Virus record (IMG/VR): IMGVR_UViG_3300046522_000347
Location: 1 to 51,450 of that record
Strand: one strand, 5' to 3'
DNA: 51,450 bases
From: a virus
Position 1 is the stretch's first letter. Every line of letters starts with the position of its first letter. The translations under genes were made by a program, and so were the position numbers. Positions 22,373 to 31,593 of this stretch are shown in pieces. Below the pieces are notes generated by a model. That model ran no database searches. It was not told the origin of the DNA and was given only the letters and a program-made list of their open reading frames with translations.

Positions 22373-23622
22373 CAGGGCTCATCCTCGCAATGGACAAGAG
22401 CGCGCGTACGGTCGACAAGTTCGGCCGACTGTTCATCGCCATGTCCAACATTTCAAAGGCGACCGTCAACCCCTATCGCGGGTCGGAGATTCCCGGTTGC
22501 GCGGCGCTGGGCCTAGACCCGGACCGCGTCTATATGCTGCTGCGCGACCCCGAGGAACTGAAGAAGGCGGCCGATACGTTCAACAATATCCCGCTGCTGG
22601 ACCGTCACATCCCGGTCACGGCTGAAGCACCGTCGCAGCAATTCGTCGTCGGCAGCACGGGCACGGATGCGCGCTTCGACGAACCATTCCTGCGCAATTC
22701 CATGGTCGTGTGGACGGCGACGGCGATCGCTGGTATCAACACGAATCAGCAGCGCGAACTGTCCTGCGCGTACAGCTACGATGCCGACATGACGCCCGGC
22801 GTGTACGAAGGGAAAGCATACGATGGTATTATGCGCAATATCAAGGGCAATCACGTTGCTCTTGTTGAAGTAGGTCGCGCCGGCCCCGATGTCGTGGTCG
22901 GTGATTCTAAACTTTCGGAGAAACCGAGAATGAAACGAAACCTGTCGACGAACGCCCGCGTCGCCGTCGCTGCCCTGATGGGTGCGATCCGGCCGGTGCT
23001 GGCTCAAGACGCGCAACTCGGGGACTTGACCGCCATCGTCGGCAGTGTCAAGACCTTGAAGGACGCGAAAACCCGCAACCGTATCGGCGAAGCCGTGAGC
23101 AAGGCGTACGGCGACAAGCTGGCGCAAGACGCCACGCTCGATCACGTCGCGCCGCTGCTGGAACAACTGGCGCAGGACGAGGAAGACGACGCGCCGCCGA
23201 AGCCGAAGTGCGTCACCGACGCCAACGACGAAGATGACGACGAGGACGACGACGAGAAGGACAAGCCCGTCGCCATGGACGCCGCGATCAACGCCGCCGT
23301 TGCCAACGCCGAGCAACGCACCGTCGCCCGCATGCAGGCCATCCATCAGGCTGAGCGCGACGTCGAACCGTACGTCGGCCGCCTCGCCGTGGCGATGGAC
23401 AGCGCAGAGTCGGTGTACAAGGTCGCCCTGGACGCAGCGAAAGTGGACCTGACCGACGTGCACCCGTCCGCCTACAAAGCGATGGTGCGCATGCTGCCGA
23501 AGCCGGGCACCGAAGCTGCGCCGGTTCAAACCCGCGTCAATCTGGCGCAAGATGCAGCCCTGGGCGCCGCGTCGTTTAACGCGCTGTTCCCGAGCGCATC
23601 GAAAATGAAAGGTGGTGTGTGA
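22369..23622 (+). CDS. DUF2213 head protein (protease-scaffold type)
   Basis: A 417-aa protein. The first 180 residues match DUF2213: [71 protein letters not shown], and [20 protein letters not shown] with the conserved His, as in a capsid maturation protease. The second half is a helical, very acidic scaffold-like segment ([13 protein letters not shown]). An in-frame ATG at 22930 with GGAG nine bases upstream could give a separate scaffold of 230 aa, as in other nested protease/scaffold genes. Confidence 0.82.
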   Translation: MTGLILAMDKSARTVDKFGRLFIAMSNISKATVNPYRGSEIPGCAALGLDPDRVYMLLRDPEELKKAADTFNNIPLLDRHIPVTAEAPSQQFVVGSTGTDARFDEPFLRNSMVVWTATAIAGINTNQQRELSCAYSYDADMTPGVYEGKAYDGIMRNIKGNHVALVEVGRAGPDVVVGDSKLSEKPRMKRNLSTNARVAVAALMGAIRPVLAQDAQLGDLTAIVGSVKTLKDAKTRNRIGEAVSKAYGDKLAQDATLDHVAPLLEQLAQDEEDDAPPKPKCVTDANDEDDDEDDDEKDKPVAMDAAINAAVANAEQRTVARMQAIHQAERDVEPYVGRLAVAMDSAESVYKVALDAAKVDLTDVHPSAYKAMVRMLPKPGTEAAPVQTRVNLAQDAALGAASFNALFPSASKMKGGV

Positions 23623-24347
23623 TGCCGTTCCAACGTCAAGTCAATATCCAGCCGGCACCGGGCATCGAAGGCGCCATCGCCAGCGGCAACCCGCCCGCAA
23701 CCTACGTGACCGGCCCTGGCGGCCTGATCAGTGGCGCTAACGGCGTCCTCGTCGGCCGCTTCGGTTACGCGTCGTACCAAGCTGACGGCAGCGAACGCGT
23801 CGACAACTCGTCGTACCTCGTCGCGAACGGCGTCGACCGCGTGTCCGCCCTGGGTTTCATCGCCAACATGCAGCAGGCGCTCAACACGGTGTACCTGTCC
23901 GAAGCCGGCATGTCGATGCTCGCGTGGCAGTCCATGGAAATGTTCACCCGTGGCGACTTCTGGGCAAAGATGGGTTCGTCCGCGACCCGTGGTCAAAAGG
24001 TCTTCGCGTCGCTGATCGACGGTAGCATCCAGGCCGCAGCACCGGGCGCAACGGTCGCCGCGTTCGTGGGCTCGGCATCGTTCGCAACGAACGTCATGAC
24101 CGTGACCGCCGTGACGTCGGGTACTGTCAAGGTCGGCCAGCAGGTGACGGGCTCGGGCATCCCTGCCAACACCTACGTTACCGCCCTGGGCACCGGCACC
24201 GGTGGCGCGGGCACGTACACGCTGTCGATCTCGCCGGGCACCATCTCGGCGCAGGCGACCACGACGGCCGAGTACGTCGAAACCAAGTTCCGCGTCTTGT
24301 CGACTGCGGCATCCGGCGAGATCGCCAAAATCGGCTTCGGAGACTAA
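23622..24347 (+). CDS. Capsid decoration/cement protein
   Basis: A 241-aa protein with the pattern of phage structural cement proteins: [20 protein letters not shown], then [20 protein letters not shown], and a C-terminal Thr/Gly-rich beta domain ([32 protein letters not shown]). It lies directly before the major capsid protein. ATG 23622 overlaps the previous stop (TGATG). Confidence 0.75.
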   Translation: MPFQRQVNIQPAPGIEGAIASGNPPATYVTGPGGLISGANGVLVGRFGYASYQADGSERVDNSSYLVANGVDRVSALGFIANMQQALNTVYLSEAGMSMLAWQSMEMFTRGDFWAKMGSSATRGQKVFASLIDGSIQAAAPGATVAAFVGSASFATNVMTVTAVTSGTVKVGQQVTGSGIPANTYVTALGTGTGGAGTYTLSISPGTISAQATTTAEYVETKFRVLSTAASGEIAKIGFGD

Positions 24348-24350
24348 GAC

Positions 24351-25427
24351 ATGGCCATCGATATCGAAAAACTCAACAAGCTGAGCGCGCCGGAACAATT
24401 GGCCGTTATCGGTCAAGCCGCCCGTACCTACGGCATTCACTTCCACCAAGCGGGCGCCGTTCAGGGCTTCATCCCGTCGCATCTGGCGATGGACGCCACG
24501 CTCGCGCAAGACGCCCTGCCGCAACTGGTCACGACCACGTCGAGCGGCGTTCCGGCGTTCCTGACGAACTACGTCGACCCGAAGCTGATCGAAGTTCTGG
24601 TCACGAAGAACAAGGCCGCCGAGATCTTCGGCGAGAACCAAAAAGGTGACTGGACGACCCCGACCGCGTTCTTCCCGGTCGTCGAATCGGCCGGTGAAGT
24701 CTCGTCGTACGGCGACTACAGCACGAACGGCGAAGTGACCGCAAACACCAACTGGCCGCAACGCCAGTCGTACCACTATCAGACCGTCACGCAGTGGGGC
24801 GAACGCGAACTGGATCAGATGGGCAAGGGTCGCATCGACTGGGCGTCGCGCCTCAACATCGCGTCCGCGATGGTCATGGGCAAGTTCCAGAACAAGACCT
24901 ACTTCTACGGCGTGGCCGGCCTGCAGAATTACGGCCTGCTGAACGACCCGTCGCTGATTACCCCGATCAGCCCCGGCGCGAAGACGGCCGGCGGTTTCAC
25001 CTGGGTGAACGCCACGGCGGACGAGGTCTACACGGACATCAAAAATCTGGTCAAACAACTGGTCATCCAGTCCAACGGCCTGATCGAGATGGACACGCCC
25101 ATGAAAATGTGCCTGTCGCCGACGCGCATGACCGAACTGACGAAGACGAATCAGTACAACGTCAACGTGTTCGACCAAGTCAAGAAGAATTTCCCGAACC
25201 TTACCTTCCAGTCGGCCCCGGAATATTCGACCGCCTCGGGCGAACTGGTGCAACTGATCGTCGAAACGCTGGAAGGTCAGGAAACCGGCTACTGCGCGTT
25301 CACCGAGAAGATGCGTGCACACGCTGTCGAGCGTAAGACGTCGTCGTTCCTGCAGAAGAAATCGGGCGGCACCTGGGGCGCAATCATCCTGCAACCGTTC
25401 GCAATCGCCCAAATGCTGGGCGTGTAA
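24351..25427 (+). CDS. Major capsid protein (DUF2184 family)
   Basis: A 358-aa HK97-fold capsid protein of the DUF2184 type: [20 protein letters not shown], the [13 protein letters not shown] loop, [20 protein letters not shown], then [17 protein letters not shown] and a C-terminal [17 protein letters not shown]. Codon use is strongly GC-ending and the gene is followed at once by a terminator, consistent with high, separately capped expression. Confidence 0.9.
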   Translation: MAIDIEKLNKLSAPEQLAVIGQAARTYGIHFHQAGAVQGFIPSHLAMDATLAQDALPQLVTTTSSGVPAFLTNYVDPKLIEVLVTKNKAAEIFGENQKGDWTTPTAFFPVVESAGEVSSYGDYSTNGEVTANTNWPQRQSYHYQTVTQWGERELDQMGKGRIDWASRLNIASAMVMGKFQNKTYFYGVAGLQNYGLLNDPSLITPISPGAKTAGGFTWVNATADEVYTDIKNLVKQLVIQSNGLIEMDTPMKMCLSPTRMTELTKTNQYNVNVFDQVKKNFPNLTFQSAPEYSTASGELVQLIVETLEGQETGYCAFTEKMRAHAVERKTSSFLQKKSGGTWGAIILQPFAIAQMLGV

Positions 25428-25435
25428 GCGACGAC

Positions 25436-25463
25436 CGCCCCGGCTCGCACAGCGGGGCGTTTT
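25436..25463 (+). terminator. Rho-independent terminator after the capsid gene
   Basis: CGCCCCG (25436-25442) pairs with CGGGGCG (25453-25459) around a 10-base loop, followed by TTTT. Probably a partial terminator that sets capsid protein above the downstream connector and tail genes. Confidence 0.8.
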
Positions 25464-25485
25464 CACCCTCCTATAAGGAAAAATC

Positions 25486-25911
25486 ATGGCAACTGTTCTG
25501 ATTGGCTGCAAACTCCCGCACGGTATCGTCCTGAAGGGCTCGGCCGGACAAGACATCAAACTGAACGGCGTCAATACGTCGCTCATCGGTGGCGGTTTCG
25601 GCCTCACCCACGTGGACGCATCCGAATGGGCGTACATCTCGGCCATCTACGAAGACTTCGCGCCGTTCAAGTCGGACGCGATCTTCACCCACGGGACCGC
25701 GAAAGTGGCCGATGTGAAAGCCATCGCCGCCGAACTGTCCGACGTGAAGACCGGCTTCGAAGGTATCGACCCGACCTCGCCGGCCGCAGGTCTGAAGCCC
25801 GACGAAAGCGTCAGCAAGCAACTGGAAGCCGCCGAGCGCGCGCCGCGTCCGACCAAGGCTCCGGCAGCACCCGCCGACAAGGCCGCCGCAAACGAACTGG
25901 CAGGCGCGTAA
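25486..25911 (+). CDS. Head/connector-region hypothetical protein, 141 aa
   Basis: The first 75 residues read as a small beta domain (TVLIGCKLPHGIVLKGSAGQ, WAYISAIYEDFAPFKSDAIF), a pattern I have seen in proteins encoded just after phage major capsid genes. The C-terminal third is an Ala/Lys/Pro-rich tail. AAGGA lies nine bases upstream of ATG 25486. It overlaps the next gene (TAATG). Confidence 0.65.
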   Translation: MATVLIGCKLPHGIVLKGSAGQDIKLNGVNTSLIGGGFGLTHVDASEWAYISAIYEDFAPFKSDAIFTHGTAKVADVKAIAAELSDVKTGFEGIDPTSPAAGLKPDESVSKQLEAAERAPRPTKAPAAPADKAAANELAGA

Positions 25912-26330
25912 TGAGCGCGGGCGCCGTCGTTTTCGATCCCGCTGCGTTCATCGCGCGGTTTCCCCAGTTCGCCAATGTGGACGCGGCATTGCTGCAGGCG
26001 TTCTTTGACGAAGCGGCGGCGCTCTACCTGAACAACAGCGCGCGCAGCATCGTGCGCGATCTGGCCGAACGGTCTATCCTGCTGAACTACATCGTTGCCC
26101 ACCTGGGCACGTTATCGGGCGTCCTCACGCCTGCAGGACAGGGCTCGACGGCGACCCAAGTCGGCCGCGTGTCGAGCGCGTCGGAAGGCAGCGTATCCGC
26201 GTCCATGGACATGGGCCAGCAATCGAAGGGTGCTGCGTTCTGGCTGCAGACTCAATACGGCGCGGCCTACTGGCAGGCAACCGCAGCCTATCGGACCCTG
26301 CGGTACGTTCTCCCGCGCCGCAGGTGCTGA
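25911..26330 (+). CDS. Head-tail connector protein (DUF4054-like)
   Basis: A 139-aa helical protein with the DUF4054 layout: FDPAAFIARFPQFANVDAAL, then a long helix (LAERSILLNYIVAHLGTL), a variable loop (GRVSSASEGSVSASMDMG) and the WLQTQYGAAYWQATAAYRTL C-terminus. Such proteins form an adaptor ring beneath the portal. Confidence 0.8.
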   Translation: MSAGAVVFDPAAFIARFPQFANVDAALLQAFFDEAAALYLNNSARSIVRDLAERSILLNYIVAHLGTLSGVLTPAGQGSTATQVGRVSSASEGSVSASMDMGQQSKGAAFWLQTQYGAAYWQATAAYRTLRYVLPRRRC

Positions 26331-26331
26331 C

Positions 26332-26874
26332 GTGGCGGCCGGCCTGAGTGGGGGCGACAAGCTGCGCGCCAAACTGGCCGAGATCGCGAAACAGATCGAA
26401 GGCAAACACGAGTTGCGCGTCGGGTTCCTTGAGGGCGCGACGTATCCGGACGAAGCCGGAACGCCCGTTGCGACCGTCGCATGGTGGCTGAACTACGGCA
26501 CCAAGACCGCCCCGCCCCGCCCGTTCTTTACGAACATGGTCAAGACCAAGTCGGACAAATGGGGCGACGAACTGGCGGTAATCCTTCAGCAAACTGATTT
26601 TGACGTCGACCGTTCGTTGCGGATCATGGGCGAGCGCATCGGCGGGCAACTGCGCGACGCCATCGTCGAACTTGATGCTCCGGCGCTATCCCCCATCACC
26701 CTCATGCTGCGCAAGATGCGCCACGACGACCCGCATTTGATCGTCACGGGTGCGACGGTGGGCGAGGCAGCGCGCCGCGTGGCGGCCGGTGAAAGCACGT
26801 CCCCGGCGTCGACAAAGGTCGGTGTGTTCACCGGCCATATGCTCAACAGCATTGATTACGAGGTCAAACCGTGA
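26332..26874 (+). CDS. Tail completion/neck protein (HK97 gp10-like)
   Basis: A 180-aa protein starting at GTG 26332, one base after the previous stop. It contains LRVGFLEGATYPDEAGTPVA, WWLNYGTKTAPPRPFFTNMV and a C-terminal GVFTGHMLNSIDYEV, the pattern of phage head-closure/tail-completion proteins. It overlaps the next gene by GTGA. Confidence 0.75.
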   Translation: MAAGLSGGDKLRAKLAEIAKQIEGKHELRVGFLEGATYPDEAGTPVATVAWWLNYGTKTAPPRPFFTNMVKTKSDKWGDELAVILQQTDFDVDRSLRIMGERIGGQLRDAIVELDAPALSPITLMLRKMRHDDPHLIVTGATVGEAARRVAAGESTSPASTKVGVFTGHMLNSIDYEVKP

Positions 26875-27242
26875 ACTTACATCAAATGGTCCGGGGCGTC
26901 GTTGGCGCGGTCAATCCGGATATTCCCGTGACGATCAAACCGAGCGCCGGGGCGACGGAAGACGCGTCCGGGCGCACGATTCCAGCATACGGCGCGGACA
27001 TCTCGGCGTACGGTCAGAAACAACCCGTGAGCGGCCGTGATATCGCGCGGTTCCAGCAGCAAAATATCCAAGGCGTGACGTGTAAAATGCACCTGAACGG
27101 CAATTATGAAGGGCTGTTCCGCACGCTGGGAAAAGGCGGTGATCTGCTGCAGTTTGGCGGTCAAACGTACCTCGTCGCAAGCGTCATGGAACGTTGGCCG
27201 GACTGGTGCTGCGTCGCCCTCACTATGCAACTTGACCAATAG
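26871..27242 (+). CDS. Connector-region protein, 123 aa
   Basis: It uses GTG 26871 overlapping the previous stop. Visible parts: VRGVVGAVNPDIPVTIKPSA, then DIARFQQQNIQGVTCKMHLN and a WPDWCCVALTMQLDQ end. Its position and composition suit a head-tail joining protein; no family named with confidence. Confidence 0.65.
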   Translation: MNLHQMVRGVVGAVNPDIPVTIKPSAGATEDASGRTIPAYGADISAYGQKQPVSGRDIARFQQQNIQGVTCKMHLNGNYEGLFRTLGKGGDLLQFGGQTYLVASVMERWPDWCCVALTMQLDQ

Positions 27243-27250
27243 GATCAAAA

Positions 27251-27649
27251 ATGTCCATCACCCAAGCATTCCCGAACGCGTCCAAGCTGGAAGCCCTGCA
27301 AGCCCTGTGCCCGCCCGGCAGCACTTACAAACTCGCCCTGCTCGCGTCGACCGCCACGTACGACAAGGCATCGACGACCTTTTCCGGTGCGGGCGAAGTG
27401 ACCGGAACCGGCTATACCGCAGGTGGCGCGACGTTGGCCGGATACAGCGCTGCCATGAGCGGCGACGCGGCGCAACTGACGTTCAACGCGCCGACCTGGG
27501 CGAACTCGACGATCACGGCGGCCGGCGCGGTCATCTATGACACGAGCAACAACAAAATTCGCGGCGTGTTCAACTTCGGCGGCAACATCACGTCGACGAA
27601 CGGCACGTTCACCGCGACCATCCCGTCCAACCTCATCGCCATTAACTAA
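27251..27649 (+). CDS. Virion structural protein, 132 aa
   Basis: A beta-rich small protein (TYKLALLASTATYDKASTTF, TGTGYTAGGATLAGYSAAMS, WANSTITAAGAVIYDTSNNK, NFGGNITSTNGTFTATIPS) with the layout of a family often encoded next to phage fibres and decoration proteins. It probably forms a virion surface or attachment module and lies 9 bp before the esterase gene. Confidence 0.7.
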   Translation: MSITQAFPNASKLEALQALCPPGSTYKLALLASTATYDKASTTFSGAGEVTGTGYTAGGATLAGYSAAMSGDAAQLTFNAPTWANSTITAAGAVIYDTSNNKIRGVFNFGGNITSTNGTFTATIPSNLIAIN

Positions 27650-27658
27650 GGAGGTTGC

Positions 27659-30337
27659 ATGAAATTTGCAAACGGTCTGAAGTTCATGGCCACGGGTACG
27701 AGCGCCGCGGCGATCACGGTCGGCGCCCCCGTGTCCGGATGCCGTACGCTGGCACAGGTAATCGCCGACAGCACGTATGATCCGAAAGGTATCCGTGTCG
27801 GCGATTTGTATGTTCCGTTCACGGTGCGAGACACCCAAGGCAACACGCAAACGAGCTTGTACACGATCACGAGCGCGACGCAAATCGATCTGATCGCGAT
27901 TTTGTCCAGTTCGAACGGCGGCAACGCGGTGACGTTCTCGGGTCCGCTGACGGTCTATAACAGCGATGTTGCGTGGGCGTTTAACCACGGGCTGACGGAC
28001 CCTCACGACCCCGGCTTCGACATCGTCCTGTTGTTGGGGCAGTCGAACATGGTCGGCATGGACGTTCCGATTTCGGCGTTGGACGTCGTGGACGCTCGCA
28101 TTTTCACGTACGGGTGTTTCGCCAATGAGGCGTCCACGTACCGCAAGATTACGCAAGCCGTCGACCCGCTGCGACACAACTACAACCCCGCGAACTACCC
28201 CAGCATGCCAACCGTTGGTAACGGTTCGGGGCTCGGGCCGGGCTCGTGGCTGGCGCGCACGTACGCCGGCATGATCCCGTCGAACCGCAAAGTCCTGCTT
28301 GTACCCTGTGCCCGCAGCGCGACGAAGTTGTTCGCGGACACCCGTGAATGGTTCCCCGGCGACGGTACGATCGGCAGCGGTGTTGCGCTCGGCGCGACCG
28401 GCAGTACGCTGCTTGACAACGCGATTGACCAAGCTACGCGCGCCGTTGCGGCTGCACAGGCGTTGTATCCGAAAAGTCGTCTTGTTGGCGTCGCGTGGCA
28501 TCAGGGCGAAGGTGACGCAGATTGGTACGGCCTGAACCTGCAACTCAATTACACGGGCGCACTCAAGACCTTGATCCAGGCGATTCGCACCCGCGTGCCA
28601 ACCGCTGCTAACGCGTGGTTCGTCATCGGCGGTCTTATGGGTGAGAACGTCGCCGATACGTCCGGCCATCCAGGTTACATCGCCGTCGACACGGCGCAAC
28701 GCACCGTTGCTGCCGAGTTCCCGCGATGCGCGTACACCCCCGGTTTGACTGGCTATAACATGGGCGACAACTTGCACTACAGCGCTGCCGGACAACGCGT
28801 ATTAGGTTGCAACATGGCGTCCGTAATCCCCCTGGCAATGCTGTCCCCCGGTGTCGATACGACCGCCCCTGTCACCCGCGCCGCGATCGTCTACGCTGCC
28901 GACGCATACACGGTCGCGTGGTCCGTCTCTGAACCGGTGGACCCGAACTTCGTGCCGGCAACATCGGCATTCACCATTGCCGGTCACACCGTGTCGAGCG
29001 TGCGCGTACAGGGCAACTACATCTATGTCACCTGCTCTAATGCGTTCGTCAACGGTGAAGCCGCGCGCACGCTCGTCTATACCGCGCCCGGCGTGAACGG
29101 TCTGCGCGACCTGTACGGTAACCAGATGGCAAACGCTTCGCAATCGATCGGCAACAACGTTCCTGCCGTCGATAGCACGCCGCCGGCATATACGACCAAT
29201 AGCGCTACCATCGCAGCAGGCACGCCGGCCGACATTACCTTCAGCGTGGGCGAAGCGCTGGCCAACAGCATCCCCGGCACTAGCGCATTCACGGTCACCG
29301 AGAACGGCACGAGTAAGCCTCTGTCTACCATCTTGGTCAGCGGCACGACCGTTACGGTGCGCGCTACGACGTCCTTCAGCAACGGGACGACGGTGCAGAT
29401 GTCCTACACCCAACCGGGCAGCAATCCACGCCTGCAAGATGCTGCAGGCAATGCAACGATCAACTTCGGTCCGGTTGCAGTTACCAACAACGTCCCGGCA
29501 AGCGATACCATCGCACCGACCGTGAGCGGCACGCCGACTATCGCCAACGCCGCCCCGACCGACATCGTAATTACCATGAGCGAAGCGCTGGCCAACAGCA
29601 TCCCCGGCACTAGCGCATTCACGGTTACCGAGGGCGGATCGGCCAAAGCCCTGTCTACCATCTTGGTCAGCGGCACGACCGTTACGGTGCGCGCCACGGC
29701 CGCATTCAGCAATGGTACGGCGGTCCAGGTCAGCTACACCCAACCGGGCAGCAATCCACGCCTGCAAGATGCTGCAGGCAATGCAACGATCAACTTCGGT
29801 CCGCTCACGGTTACGAACAACGTCGCGGCGGCGGGCGGAACAGGCGATATCCGCTTTGACAGCCTCGTCAACATGAACGAGACATCCGCCGTCGTCCCGT
29901 ACTCGTACGCGGTCGTCAATTATGCCGCCATCAGCACGACTGTTGAGGGTGGCGTTTCGATGCTCGGCATGGCAGGTGACGGCACGTTCACCGTCAAGAT
30001 TAACTACACGAGTTCGACTCGGAACATGGTCGGTTTCCGCACCACGCGGACGGTCGGTGCATACAACACCAACCAATTTAACATTCAGGCCGGCACGAAC
30101 TACGGCATCTTTATCGGCACGGGTAACCTGACTGTAACTCGCGCCCCGGTTGATGGCGACTTGATCAAACTGGAGCGCACCGGAACGACTGTGCAGGTCT
30201 ACATTTCCAGCGATAACGGCACGTCGTACCAGCAGATCGCACAGCTTACCGGCGTGGCAACCGGCACCCTGTACGTTCAAATCATGGGCCAGACCGGCGC
30301 TACGTTCACCGCGCCGCAGGGCACGGGCTTTGCATAA
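27659..30337 (+). CDS. SASA-type esterase with Ig-like repeats (putative tailspike/surface hydrolase)
   Basis: An 892-aa protein. Residues 1-110: a virion-attachment-like beta domain (MKFANGLKFMATGTSAAAIT). Residues 120-400: an SGNH/SASA esterase fold with LLLGQSNMVG (Ser129), GVAWHQGEGDADW and GDNLHYSAAGQ (catalytic Asp/His), as in sialic acid or polysaccharide O-acetylesterases. Residues 400-720: three Ig-like (SwmB-type) repeats, the last two nearly identical in DNA. Residues 730-892: a beta-sandwich C-terminus (GTFTVKINYTSSTRNMVGFR) suited to sugar binding. It would deacetylate a host surface glycan. Its position among connector genes, away from the fibres, is unusual. AAGGAGG precedes the ATG. 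Confidence 0.82.
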   Translation: MKFANGLKFMATGTSAAAITVGAPVSGCRTLAQVIADSTYDPKGIRVGDLYVPFTVRDTQGNTQTSLYTITSATQIDLIAILSSSNGGNAVTFSGPLTVYNSDVAWAFNHGLTDPHDPGFDIVLLLGQSNMVGMDVPISALDVVDARIFTYGCFANEASTYRKITQAVDPLRHNYNPANYPSMPTVGNGSGLGPGSWLARTYAGMIPSNRKVLLVPCARSATKLFADTREWFPGDGTIGSGVALGATGSTLLDNAIDQATRAVAAAQALYPKSRLVGVAWHQGEGDADWYGLNLQLNYTGALKTLIQAIRTRVPTAANAWFVIGGLMGENVADTSGHPGYIAVDTAQRTVAAEFPRCAYTPGLTGYNMGDNLHYSAAGQRVLGCNMASVIPLAMLSPGVDTTAPVTRAAIVYAADAYTVAWSVSEPVDPNFVPATSAFTIAGHTVSSVRVQGNYIYVTCSNAFVNGEAARTLVYTAPGVNGLRDLYGNQMANASQSIGNNVPAVDSTPPAYTTNSATIAAGTPADITFSVGEALANSIPGTSAFTVTENGTSKPLSTILVSGTTVTVRATTSFSNGTTVQMSYTQPGSNPRLQDAAGNATINFGPVAVTNNVPASDTIAPTVSGTPTIANAAPTDIVITMSEALANSIPGTSAFTVTEGGSAKALSTILVSGTTVTVRATAAFSNGTAVQVSYTQPGSNPRLQDAAGNATINFGPLTVTNNVAAAGGTGDIRFDSLVNMNETSAVVPYSYAVVNYAAISTTVEGGVSMLGMAGDGTFTVKINYTSSTRNMVGFRTTRTVGAYNTNQFNIQAGTNYGIFIGTGNLTVTRAPVDGDLIKLERTGTTVQVYISSDNGTSYQQIAQLTGVATGTLYVQIMGQTGATFTAPQGTGFA
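29161..29820 (+). repeat. 330-bp tandem duplication in the esterase gene
   Basis: Two in-frame units of 330 bp (110 codons) start at about 29161 and 29491. Blocks near 29248/29578, 29322/29652 and 29404/29734 are identical over 40-70 bases, including GEALANSIPGTSAFTVTE and YTQPGSNPRLQDAAGNATIN. The identity at synonymous sites points to recent duplication or gene conversion. Confidence 0.85.
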
Positions 30338-30346
30338 GGGGCCGAC

Positions 30347-30919
30347 ATGCCAGCATTTGACGCAATAGCAGCGGACGCCATCGGCGAGCAAACCGTCGAC
30401 ACTAGCGGGAATGGTTTCGCGTCGATGGCTGGCGTTGCCGCGACGGTGAGCGTCGGCACGATTGCGGCGACCGGCAACGTCAGCGTCAACGGGGCGACGA
30501 CTCTATCCGGGGTTGCCGCTTCGTCAGGCGTCGGCGTGGCCGGCGCGTCAGGGTCGGCGGTCGTAACGCTTGGTCAGGTTGCAGCGGCGGCAGCAGTCAA
30601 CACCGTGTCGGCAAATGGCGGCGTGACCCTTGCCAGCACGGCGAGCGTGAGCATCGTCGATGGTGCAGGGGCGCCGCGTTCGGGCCTTACCGGCTTGAAA
30701 TGGGCGTTCTTCGACCAAGTCACCTTGGACGCCCTACACGCGCCTGTTGCGCGCGGCGTGGGCGCGTTGACGGACGGCAACGGCGTCTTGACCGTGAACG
30801 TTACGGGGACGTCGTTGCAGCCTGGGCAAATCGGCCTGCTGATGTTCAGTGACGGCGACGGCACGACGGGTCAAGTGCCGCCCGCGCGCGCGTTCGTCGG
30901 CCCCGTACAGGTGGCGTGA
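30347..30919 (+). CDS. Virion protein with GVxATxSVG repeats, 190 aa
   Basis: The N-terminal 110 residues are a low-complexity beta-like repeat (MAGVAATVSVGTIAATGNVS; LSGVAASSGVGVAGASGSAV). The C-terminal 75 residues form a small beta domain (GLKWAFFDQVTLDALHAPVA ... LQPGQIGLLMFSDGDG). The same repeat type appears at the start of the next gene product. Probably a virion surface or linker protein. Confidence 0.65.
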   Translation: MPAFDAIAADAIGEQTVDTSGNGFASMAGVAATVSVGTIAATGNVSVNGATTLSGVAASSGVGVAGASGSAVVTLGQVAAAAAVNTVSANGGVTLASTASVSIVDGAGAPRSGLTGLKWAFFDQVTLDALHAPVARGVGALTDGNGVLTVNVTGTSLQPGQIGLLMFSDGDGTTGQVPPARAFVGPVQVA

Positions 30920-31590
30920 TGGATGCCCTCTTTCAACCGCAATTTGGCGCGGGGGGCGCGCTTTTCGAGCTGCAGTTCTACGCGCAGGGGGACGCAGTCG
31001 CGACGATCATCGGGGTTTCCGCGACGGCGAGCGTTGCGACGATCATCGCAGCCGGAGCGCTAAATGCCGTGTCGTTGCTGCTGCCGGACACCATCGTGTG
31101 CAAGGTCGTGCGCGATTACATCATGAGCATCGTTCCGACGCAGCGCGTTATCCGGACCCCCGTAAACCGCGCGTCGATGCCGAAAGGGCCGTACGTGTCG
31201 TTCACGCCTGGGCTGCGTCGACCGCTCGCGACCAACGTTTCGGCACCGATGATCGGCGGGCGCATCGTCACGCGGTCGGAGCAAATGTCCTTCCAGATCG
31301 ATTGCTATGGCGAGGGCGCGGGCGATACCGCCGAGACCCTGAACGTCTTGTACCGCGATCCGTACGCGGCAGAACTGTTTCAGGAATCCGGATACGACGT
31401 CGCGCCGCTGTACGCCACTGACATCCAGCAAGCGCCGTTTGTTAGTGGCGAAGACCAATACGAGGATCGATATACGTTCGAAATCGAATTACAGATAAAC
31501 TCCCGTGTAACCGTACCGCTCCAATCCTGTAATATCTTGGGCATCGACCTGATATCGGTTGACGCAAACTTCCCACCAACAGAGGAATAA
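30919..31590 (+). CDS. Neck/tail terminator protein
   Basis: A 223-aa protein. Residues 55-223 match the phage neck terminator family (TIVCKVVRDYIMSIVPTQRV, NRASMPKGPYVSFTPGLRRP, QMSFQIDCYGEGAGDTAETL, YEDRYTFEIELQINSRVTVP). The N-terminal 50 residues carry a GVSATASVATIIAAG repeat like that of the preceding protein, an unusual extension. ATG 30919 overlaps the previous stop. Confidence 0.78.
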   Translation: MDALFQPQFGAGGALFELQFYAQGDAVATIIGVSATASVATIIAAGALNAVSLLLPDTIVCKVVRDYIMSIVPTQRVIRTPVNRASMPKGPYVSFTPGLRRPLATNVSAPMIGGRIVTRSEQMSFQIDCYGEGAGDTAETLNVLYRDPYAAELFQESGYDVAPLYATDIQQAPFVSGEDQYEDRYTFEIELQINSRVTVPLQSCNILGIDLISVDANFPPTEE

Positions 31591-31593
31591 ACC

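Noticed and set aside
23526-25646. 706-codon antisense open frame across the decoration and capsid genes
   Set aside because: It is an Arg/His-rich antisense shadow of strongly biased GC-ending codons in the sense genes; such frames occur opposite most late genes here.
27245-30391. Two long antisense frames (over 500 codons) opposite the esterase gene
   Set aside because: Same codon-bias shadow; Arg-rich, with no start signals and no domain.
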